A stretch of DNA of 19,275 bases from Candidatus Baldrarchaeota archaeon (GTDB lineage: Archaea > Asgardarchaeota > Baldrarchaeia > Baldrarchaeales > DXJG01). The stretch covers positions 1 to 19,275 of the forward strand of contig JAUQZC010000032.1 of assembly GCA_030587435.1 (NCBI GenBank). The letters are read 5' to 3'. Below the pieces are notes generated by a model. It was not told the origin of the DNA, ran no database searches, and saw nothing but the letters and a program-made list of their open reading frames with translations. Position 1 is the first letter of the stretch, and each line of letters opens with the position of its first letter. Of the stretch, positions 13,544 through 19,275 are shown piece after piece. The translations under genes and the position numbers were made by a program.

Positions 13544-14419
13544 TTGTCTTCTGTTGAGAAAGTTACCATACCTAGTTTAATTAAGATGAAAAAGAAAGGT
13601 AAGAAGATTGCGATGATTACAGCTTACGATTATCCTACAGCCTTGCTGGTTGATAGAGCTGGTGTAGACGTTGTTCTTGTTGGAGACTCGCTAGGTATGG
13701 TTGTTTTAGGATATGAGTCAACTATTCCTGTCACTCTTGAAGATATCATTCATCATACCAAGGCTGTTTCTAGGGCTGTTAAACGCGCTCTTGTCGTCGC
13801 TGACATGCCATTCATGACTTTTAACGTTAGTGTTGAGGAAACAATAAGAAATGCTGGAAGACTTATTAAGGAGGGTGGAGCTGAAGCTGTTAAACTTGAA
13901 GGCGGAGAAGAGGTTAAACGTGTGGTTAAAGCTCTTGTTGACGCTGGTATACCTGTGATGGGTCATATAGGTTTAACTCCTCAGAGAATTGCCATGTACG
14001 GTGGATATCATGTTAGAGGTAAAAGTGTCACGGTAGCTAAGAAACTTATTAGAGATGCTAAGGCCTTGGATGAGGCTGGAGTTTTCTCGATAGTTTTGGA
14101 GCTTATGACCGCTGAAGTGGCTAAGATAATTACTGAGAAGGTTTCCGTTCCAACTATTGGTATAGGTGCTGGGCCTTACTGTGATGGACAAGTATTGGTG
14201 TTTCATGATATGCTTGGCCTTTTTGAACGTTTTACGCCACGGTTTGTGAAGAAATATGCAAACTTAAGTGAAATTATTTTAAATGCAGTTCAAGAATACG
14301 TTAAAGAAGTTAAAGCGGGAGAATTCCCCTCCGAGGAGCATAGCTTTTACATGAAAAAGCAGAAGTACGAGAAATTATTGGAGGCTCTCGGTAAAAAACA
14401 AGAAGCAGAAGAAAAATAA
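13544..14419 (+). CDS. panB: 3-methyl-2-oxobutanoate hydroxymethyltransferase (ketopantoate hydroxymethyltransferase)
   Basis: The first committed step to pantothenate and CoA: transfer of a one-carbon unit from methylene-tetrahydrofolate (or the archaeal methanopterin equivalent) to 2-oxoisovalerate, giving ketopantoate. A TIM-barrel enzyme of 291 residues, normal length. Signature VGDSLGMVVLGYESTIPVT at 46-64, with metal-binding D48; D87 in VADMPFMTF; E119 in VKLEGGEE; GHIGLTPQ at 140-147; catalytic glutamate E186 in VLELMTAE; and IGIGAGPYCDGQVLV near 205-220. TTG 13544 is chosen since the family sequence begins directly after it; its ribosome binding site (GAGATGA) is weak. Its stop is five bases from the stop of the convergent PPS gene. 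An inverted repeat shared with coaBC lies upstream. Confidence 0.97.
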   Translation: MSSVEKVTIPSLIKMKKKGKKIAMITAYDYPTALLVDRAGVDVVLVGDSLGMVVLGYESTIPVTLEDIIHHTKAVSRAVKRALVVADMPFMTFNVSVEETIRNAGRLIKEGGAEAVKLEGGEEVKRVVKALVDAGIPVMGHIGLTPQRIAMYGGYHVRGKSVTVAKKLIRDAKALDEAGVFSIVLELMTAEVAKIITEKVSVPTIGIGAGPYCDGQVLVFHDMLGLFERFTPRFVKKYANLSEIILNAVQEYVKEVKAGEFPSEEHSFYMKKQKYEKLLEALGKKQEAEEK

Positions 14420-14424
14420 CTGTT

Positions 14425-15240
14425 TTATTCGATTTTACGCATTTCTTCGTATAGTTGTGCAGCTTCTAGAATGTATACTCCTTTTTCTGCTAGTTCTATT
14501 AGTCTGTTTTTAATTATTTCTATCATTTTCCTTAGGTTTTTGCGGTTATCAAAACTCTTTAAGATTTCTTTTAATTTTTCTTCACTAAGGTTTTTTAGTT
14601 TCTTTGCTTGCTCTGTTATGTTGGGTACCGCTCTTATAACGTTGTCAACTATGGTTATATTTGCCCATTGAGCCGTTCTACTAAGAGGATTCAAATCTAT
14701 GGTGATTACTGTTTTCCCCATTTTTCTTAGGGCTTCGGTTCTATCTCCATCTTCAAGTGGGACCAAAACGACATCAGCTACTAAAATTCCTCTCGGATCT
14801 ACTTTTCTTCTCCAACTTGAAAGTTCTGGAATCGTTGCACTTGCTGCTTCTCCCACACCTAATATTTCTTTTGCACCAGCCTCCTTAAGAACGTTTTTGA
14901 TAGCTTCTTCTCTTTCTCTCGTTCTATAGAATAAATTTACCTCTATTTTTGCTCCAGTAACCTCTGAAAGTTCCACTATTTCTTTTGGTACTAATGCTGC
15001 TACATTTCCATTGACGCTTATTACTGGGTGTTTTGCGAGAAGTATTGCCGCAGCTGCTGCCCTTGCTGCCTCCATAGCTGGCTCCGTAGTTTCTTCACCT
15101 ATTAGGTAATCAAAGGCTTCTCCTCTGCCGTGTGCTATTAAACCTGCTTTTGCTACAAGCCCTTTTTCAAACCCTTCAATTAACTTCTCTCTAATTCTAA
15201 GTGATTCCGCTCTTGGGTGATCTGGTGGGATTTCAAACAT
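14425..15240 (-). CDS. 4-phosphopantoate--beta-alanine ligase (phosphopantothenate synthetase, PPS)
   Basis: The archaeal enzyme joining 4-phosphopantoate and beta-alanine with ATP to give 4'-phosphopantothenate, replacing bacterial PanC. COG1701 family, recognised by IPPDHPRAESLRIREKLIEGF, KAGLIAHGRGEAFDYLIGE, VISVNGNVAALVP, GVGEAASATIPELSSWRRKVDPRG and VPLEDGDRTEALRKMGK. ATG 15240 is preferred; TTG 15243, directly before it, has slightly better spacing from GGAGG. The start shares one base with the stop of the pantoate kinase gene (TGATG), so the two are co-translated and catalyse consecutive steps. Length of about 271 residues is normal, with a helical C-terminal extension rich in Lys and Glu. 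It is convergent with panB, five bases apart. Confidence 0.96.
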   Translation of the reverse strand: MFEIPPDHPRAESLRIREKLIEGFEKGLVAKAGLIAHGRGEAFDYLIGEETTEPAMEAARAAAAAILLAKHPVISVNGNVAALVPKEIVELSEVTGAKIEVNLFYRTREREEAIKNVLKEAGAKEILGVGEAASATIPELSSWRRKVDPRGILVADVVLVPLEDGDRTEALRKMGKTVITIDLNPLSRTAQWANITIVDNVIRAVPNITEQAKKLKNLSEEKLKEILKSFDNRKNLRKMIEIIKNRLIELAEKGVYILEAAQLYEEMRKIE

Positions 15241-16157
15241 CAAATATTGCCTCCTAGAATTCTGGCCCCGGTAAAATTGATATCGGAAATAAGGATAATT
15301 CCTTTATCAAAGTATTTTTTAAGAATATTGAGAACTTGATTAGCTTTTTCACGTTCAACAAAGCAGAAGACTGTTTCACCAAACATCGCCATACTAGCAT
15401 TAACAAAACCGTTTTTCTCAAGTTCTTTCACAGCGTTTTTTACTTTTTCAGACATTAAACCTGTTTCCGCTGCGAATCGTTTGGACAATTTCATTAGTTT
15501 TTCGATAGAAGCGTTTTTTACAAGTTCGTCCACCATTCTTCCGCCAATTCTATTTATTTTTTCTCGAATCTCAGGGTTGGAAAGCATCTTCTTCGTTTCT
15601 ATTGGTCCAAGGGATCCACATACAACAACCGTATCCGGGTCTACTGGAATTAGATCAACGTGTCCAATTCCAGGTGCTCCAGGTTTAACTCTAATTTCTA
15701 CTCCGCCTCTAGACTGAGCTAAGACCGTTCCAAGACCAGTTTTATTGACTATTTCTGCTAAATGGGCTATTTGTGCCGCCTTATCGTATGTTAGTCCTAG
15801 GTTTAAAGCTTTGTTAAGAGCTAAAGCCGTGCTAAACGCGCCGGCGCCGCTTGCTCCTATGCCGGCGCCGATTGGTATTTCCACTTTATGGTTAATCGTT
15901 ACCGTGAAGTTTTTACTTGTTAGCTTTAACATGTGTTTCACTACGCTTTTTGTAACAGGGGCTTCAGTTTCAATGCCATTTATAAGTGCTTTAATCATAT
16001 TTTGGTCAGCTGGCTTTAGAGAAACTGTTGTGATGACCCCTTTTTCGATGGAAACGCCAGCCCCCCTCGAACCCTTTTTTAAAGGGTCTTTTGGCTGATC
16101 GCATATTTCAAAAAATCCTGTTATGTGCCCTGGGCAATATGCTTTGGCGGTTATCAA
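15240..16157 (-). CDS. Pantoate kinase (PoK), GHMP kinase family
   Basis: The archaeal kinase that phosphorylates pantoate to 4-phosphopantoate, the step before PPS. A 305-residue GHMP-superfamily protein (COG1829). The N-terminal AKAYCPGHITGFFEI is the substrate-side strand of this family. The ATP loop PIGAGIGASGAGAFSTALAL lies at about 95-114. The C-terminal motif around GETVFCFVEREKA and GARILGG closes the fold. TTG 16157 is preceded by TGAGGT about six bases upstream. It is the first gene of a two-gene operon with PPS and is divergent from coaBC, with about 184 bp of shared upstream DNA containing inverted repeats. Bacterial PanK is not homologous. Confidence 0.96.
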   Translation of the reverse strand: MITAKAYCPGHITGFFEICDQPKDPLKKGSRGAGVSIEKGVITTVSLKPADQNMIKALINGIETEAPVTKSVVKHMLKLTSKNFTVTINHKVEIPIGAGIGASGAGAFSTALALNKALNLGLTYDKAAQIAHLAEIVNKTGLGTVLAQSRGGVEIRVKPGAPGIGHVDLIPVDPDTVVVCGSLGPIETKKMLSNPEIREKINRIGGRMVDELVKNASIEKLMKLSKRFAAETGLMSEKVKNAVKELEKNGFVNASMAMFGETVFCFVEREKANQVLNILKKYFDKGIILISDINFTGARILGGNI

Positions 16158-16245
16158 TTTAAAACCTCATTAACTACTCTTACATTATTTTGTACGGTTG
16201 TTAGTGGTTTTTCTCAATTTTATGGCTAATGAATTTTTTCTAAAG

Positions 16246-16290
16246 AGACTATATATTTTGTATAATCTTTAAAGATACATATAGATTATA
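16246..16290. promoter_or_regulatory. Inverted repeats between coaBC and the PoK-PPS operon, putative CoA-regulon operator
   Basis: AGACTATATAT (16246-16256) is identical to the arm upstream of panB. A weaker partner, ACATATAGATT (16277-16287), agrees at 8 of 11 positions with the expected complement, 20 bp away. Inside lie a perfect 12-bp palindrome ATCTTTAAAGAT (about 16265-16276) and an 8-bp pair TATAATCT (16261-16268) / AGATTATA (16283-16290). The right arm overlaps the likely coaBC TATA box (GATTATAAA). The position would allow control of both divergent units; function is inferred. Confidence 0.5.
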
Positions 16291-16341
16291 AACAAAATTG
16301 AGATAAATAGCAAATTATCATAGATTCTCGGAGGCTTATAA

Positions 16342-17604
16342 TTGTTCACTAAACACGTTTCAAAGGATATTATAGGTACCAAGAGCCATATTTTAGATGG
16401 TAAGAAGGTTGTTTTATGTATTACTGGTAGTGTTGCGGCTTTTGAATGTCCCAGAGTTGCTAGAGAACTTATGAGGCATGGTGCTGAAGTTTTTACTGTT
16501 ATGTCTTTTAATGCTCAAAAAATTATTCACCCCTACCTAATGGAATATGCTACTGGCAACCCGGTTATAACTGAGTTAACCGGTAAAGTTGAACATGTTG
16601 CTTTAGCTGGTGACCATCCCAATAAAGCTGATTTAATTCTTGTTGCTCCGGCTACAGCTAACACTATTAGTAAAATTGCGTGTGGTATTGATGATACTCC
16701 GGTTACTACGGTTGTTGGTACAGCGTTGGGTAGCGATATTCCAATTGTAGTTGTTCCAGCGATGCATGAATCCATGTATAAACATCAGGTTATAAGGGAG
16801 AATATTGAGAAGTTGAAGAAGCTAGGCGTATGGTTTATTGGCCCTAGAATTGAGGAAGGGAAAGCTAAGATGGCTGAGGTTGAAGAAATTGTTAACAGGG
16901 TTATTGATATTTTGATAAAGCCTAAGGATATGAAGGGTCTTAAGGTTTTGGTGACTGCTGGGCCTACGAGGGAATATATTGATGCTATAAGGTTTATTTC
17001 TAATCCTAGTTCAGGTAAAATGGGTGTCGCAATAGCTGAGGAAGCTTTGGTTCGAGGAGCTGAGGTAACACTTATATATGGTAGGGGGACTGCTAAACCC
17101 CCGTCGAATGTTAAACTTATTAATGTGGAGACGACTGAGGAGATGCTTTCAGCTGTGGTAAATGAGCTTAAATCTTCTAAATACGATGTTTTTATTTCTA
17201 CTGCAGCTGTGCTTGACTATGGTCCCAAAGAGGTTGTTGACCGAAAGACTCCTTCTGGTTTGAAGGAGTGGACTATTGAGTTGAGATGTTTGCCTAAGGT
17301 TGTTTGTGAAGCTAGACGTGTTGATCCGAATGTTTTTATTGTTGGTTTTAAAGCTGAATACAAGATATCTAAAGAAGAGTTAATAGAGAAGGCTTATCGA
17401 AAATTGAAGGAGTCTGGTTTGAATTTAATTGTCGCTAATGATGTTGGTTTAGCTGGGAGAGGTTTTGAAAGCGACACGAATGAGGTTTACGTTGTTGATC
17501 CTGAAAAGAATGTTGTTCACATACCTTTATTGTCTAAAAGAGATGTGGCTGCTAAAATTTTAGATGTAGTTGTTACTCAGCTTGCTGAGCAGCGAGCTAG
17601 CTAA
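16342..17604 (+). CDS. coaBC: Bifunctional phosphopantothenoylcysteine decarboxylase/phosphopantothenate--cysteine ligase
   Basis: Converts 4'-phosphopantothenate plus cysteine to 4'-phosphopantetheine in two steps. The first about 190 residues are the FMN-dependent decarboxylase (CoaC): CITGSVAAF at 26-34, catalytic His H85 in VEHVAL, APATANTISKIACGIDDTP at 102-120, and the substrate-recognition motif PAMHESMY at 139-146 (His where bacteria have Asn, as is common in archaea). From about 199 comes the ligase (CoaB): VTAGPTREYIDAIRFISNPSSGKMG at 204-228, STAAVLDYGP, and the loop GFKAEYKISKEELIEKAYRKL with VANDV. TTG 16342 is seven bases after GGAGG. At 420 residues the length is normal. CoaB is CTP-dependent in many bacteria and often ATP-dependent in archaea. 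The stop is one base from that of the convergent HD gene. Confidence 0.96.
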   Translation: MFTKHVSKDIIGTKSHILDGKKVVLCITGSVAAFECPRVARELMRHGAEVFTVMSFNAQKIIHPYLMEYATGNPVITELTGKVEHVALAGDHPNKADLILVAPATANTISKIACGIDDTPVTTVVGTALGSDIPIVVVPAMHESMYKHQVIRENIEKLKKLGVWFIGPRIEEGKAKMAEVEEIVNRVIDILIKPKDMKGLKVLVTAGPTREYIDAIRFISNPSSGKMGVAIAEEALVRGAEVTLIYGRGTAKPPSNVKLINVETTEEMLSAVVNELKSSKYDVFISTAAVLDYGPKEVVDRKTPSGLKEWTIELRCLPKVVCEARRVDPNVFIVGFKAEYKISKEELIEKAYRKLKESGLNLIVANDVGLAGRGFESDTNEVYVVDPEKNVVHIPLLSKRDVAAKILDVVVTQLAEQRAS

Positions 17605-17605
17605 A

Positions 17606-18793
17606 TTAAATGTATTTTGTTAAAATTTTTTGCGCTACTTCTTTAATGGTATTATCGCGTTTTTTACAATGAACGAAAAGGTAGTATTTTGGTGTTTTAG
17701 CTTTTGCTACATTTAAAACTTTGTAAAGTGGCTTTATTCCCTCTTTCATCAAAATAGGGTATTTAATGTTCGACAGTTTGTATACACATGTCGAAACAAC
17801 GATATATTTTTCTTTTATCCCCGTTTTTTCTACTATTTCATCTTCAATGCTGCTTTTCGACTCTTTTATTTTTTCTAACTGTTTTCTTGAAACTCTTTTC
17901 ATTAAAATTGTTGAAAATACCTTACCGTTAAGAAAATCTTGGACAATATCTTTACAGTAGCTGAACCGTCTTAATAGATACAATAATTCGTAATCATCCA
18001 TAAAAACAAAGCTTTTGTCGAGAAAACCTTTATTTAGAGCGCATTCTATAGTTTTTTGTAGAGTAGATTTTATAGCGTCCATTTTAGCCTTTTCTTTAAT
18101 GTTAAAATCGAAATAGAAACACCTTCTAGCTCTAACTATTTTCCAAACATCATTAATATATCTGCCATTGAATATGAGTTTGTTTCTATAAATTGTGTAT
18201 ATTTTAAGCATCTTAACCGGCTGTATTTTAATATCGACAAAGCCGCAATCACTGTAATGAGTAACAGAATCGAGAACGTCTAAATCGAAGGGCTGGTTAA
18301 ACATATCCCTTAGATACCGTGGGACATTGTTGGAATCATTAACAGCTATAGCTGCCACTTTTTTCGGGTCATATCCATGTTTTTCCAATATTTCTGGTAG
18401 TGTTTTCCGATTGTTTGGTGATATAGAGATTTCTCCTTTTATTATGGATGCTCCCATTCCTTTATGGTTCTTACCGTAAAAGCTAACCATGTAATCTTCA
18501 GTTGTATGTGAGAATGGGCTTAGACCAACATCGTGTAACAGTCCAGCTATAGTGGCCAGATCTCTCTCCTCTATACCCAATTTTTTACAAAGTTTTTGAG
18601 CCAAGTATGCGACGCCTATTGAATGTTCAAGCCTAGAATATCCTGACTTGAAGGGATAAGAAAAGAATGCTGCTCCAATGCTAATACGATCAATGCGCTG
18701 AAGTTCATATGTTGAAAGTAATTCTTCAGTTGTCTCATTAAGTGTGATTTTCCCGTAGATCGGAGTACGGATTTTTAGATACACTCCTCCCAC
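17606..18793 (-). CDS. HD-domain phosphohydrolase (SAMHD1/dGTPase-like)
   Basis: A 395-residue protein of the COG1078-type HD superfamily, relatives of which hydrolyse deoxynucleoside triphosphates. The opening TPIYGKITLNETTEELLSTY, then QRIDRISIGAAFFSYPFKSG, then SRLEHSIGVAYLA is the family pattern. Metal-binding residues: H57 (RLEHS), H87-D88 (LLHDVGLSPFSHT) and a distal aspartate, D172, in FDLDVLDSVTHYSD. The last about 180 residues are a less conserved, Lys-rich helical region. Start: GTG 18793, followed by GGAGG inside the coding region; GTG 18784 is too close to that GGAGG. A TATA-like GATAAACTT about 25 nt upstream suggests a leaderless transcript from 18793. Substrate is not determined; dNTP control or phage defence are possible roles. 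Confidence 0.88.
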   Translation of the reverse strand: MGGVYLKIRTPIYGKITLNETTEELLSTYELQRIDRISIGAAFFSYPFKSGYSRLEHSIGVAYLAQKLCKKLGIEERDLATIAGLLHDVGLSPFSHTTEDYMVSFYGKNHKGMGASIIKGEISISPNNRKTLPEILEKHGYDPKKVAAIAVNDSNNVPRYLRDMFNQPFDLDVLDSVTHYSDCGFVDIKIQPVKMLKIYTIYRNKLIFNGRYINDVWKIVRARRCFYFDFNIKEKAKMDAIKSTLQKTIECALNKGFLDKSFVFMDDYELLYLLRRFSYCKDIVQDFLNGKVFSTILMKRVSRKQLEKIKESKSSIEDEIVEKTGIKEKYIVVSTCVYKLSNIKYPILMKEGIKPLYKVLNVAKAKTPKYYLFVHCKKRDNTIKEVAQKILTKYI

Positions 18794-18842
18794 GACCGTG
18801 ATATTCCAATCCCAAAGTTTATCGTTAGGAATTTACAATATA

Positions 18843-19275
18843 TTATTTTTGCCCGAAATTTTCCGTTTTCATAGATGGTTTTAGAAGACTGTTGAGTTTC
18901 ACGGTTGATAGACTTTTATAGATAAATGTGGGTTTGTCTTTCAGCCGTTTCTCCATCATTGAGCTTGAAAGCTTTAATGGAGCTTTCGGGGTAACCTCTG
19001 AGCCCTACATCTGAAGGTTTAAAACAGCTATAACATCTCTACCCATAACAAGTCTATATTTTTTGCATTTCATTAGTCTGCCCTCATAGGTCGTCATGCG
19101 ACCAGAGCAGAGAGGGCAGGTTTTAGAGGAATTTTTCGGATCAACATATTTAACTGGTAGGCCAAGCCACTTAAGCTTGTATTCAAGCATAAACTGAAAT
19201 GTTCTGGCATTCCATTTCGAAAGTTTACGGTTGGGGTTCTTAGATTTGCAAAGAACTCTACTCTTAATGTTCTTT
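18843..19275 (-). pseudogene. tnpB: Decayed TnpB (IS605-family OrfB), 5' part outside window
   Basis: The frame is open from the right edge and reads RVLCKSKNPNRKLSKWNART, then YKLKWLGLPVKYVDPKNSSK, then TCPLCSGRM...GRLMKCKKY and GRDVIAVLNLQM before a TAG at 19007-19005. This is the C-terminus of the TnpB RNA-guided nuclease. Damage: the fourth zinc-ribbon Cys is Tyr (CKKY), the DRDxNA motif reads GRDVIA, and TAG stands where the usual Trp (LQM-W-G) lies. Beyond it, the frame continues GSEVTPKAPLKLSSSMMEK to a TAA at 18843-18845. A hairpin, GAAAGCT (18967-18973) with AGCTTTC (18981-18987), falls in the tail, where TnpB guide RNAs are usually encoded. It is inactive as it stands. Confidence 0.85.

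Noticed and set aside
13718..14206. Minus-strand frames within panB, and similar antisense frames within PPS, PoK, coaBC and nth
   Set aside because: Shadows of well-recognised genes; no independent motif or ribosome binding site.
1..19275. CRISPR array, tRNA or rRNA genes
   Set aside because: No regularly spaced repeats and no cloverleaf or rRNA-like segment was seen on either strand by eye.

Overview
The window looks like a chromosomal segment of an AT-rich archaeon. The evidence is the archaeal route to coenzyme A (pantoate kinase plus phosphopantothenate synthetase instead of bacterial PanC/PanK), TATA-type promoters, many TTG/GTG starts with GGAGG-type ribosome binding sites, and a dense set of VapBC, HEPN/MNT and RelBE toxin-antitoxin modules. 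Gene content would fit a TACK-group lineage such as Bathyarchaeia or a relative, but no rRNA or tRNA is present to settle this.

Layout. 1-955 (minus): C-terminally open, membrane-anchored metal-type solute-binding protein (ZnuA/TroA superfamily) with a 28-bp palindrome between TATA box and start codon. 1105-1514: frameshifted PIN toxin. 1641-3870 (minus): three-gene operon of ABC ATPase, ABC-2 permease and small exported membrane protein. 4081-4980: orphan membrane protein. 5003-10440: toxin-antitoxin island with RHH-PIN, AbrB-PIN, HEPN-MNT, DUF2281-PIN (frameshifted) and a RelBE fossil, interrupted by a large GNAT protein. 9820-10095: C-terminal stub of ketopantoate reductase joined to the RelE fossil. 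10741-10890: GC-rich block with inverted repeats and no convincing gene. 11066-12703: endonuclease III-type glycosylase and a second GNAT-like protein. 12808-13168: fossil of an ABC ATPase C-terminus. 13544-17604: CoA block (panB; the PoK-PPS operon; coaBC). 17606-18793: HD-domain phosphohydrolase. 18843-19275: decayed TnpB entering from the right edge.

How the genes work together. PanB makes ketopantoate. PoK and PPS convert pantoate to 4'-phosphopantothenate, and CoaBC converts that to 4'-phosphopantetheine. Ketopantoate reductase, the one step between PanB and PoK, is present here only as an 80-90 residue relic. A long, imperfect inverted repeat built on an 11-bp element (AGACTATATAT) lies upstream of both panB and coaBC, and the second copy sits in the divergent coaBC/PoK-PPS promoter region. 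This suggests a dedicated CoA-regulon operator and is the most interesting regulatory signal in the window.

The left half is accessory DNA. At least six toxin-antitoxin modules or relics lie within about 9.3 kb, several with single-base frameshifts in short A-runs, along with truncated genes and a decayed transposon gene. No CRISPR array, tRNA or rRNA was seen.
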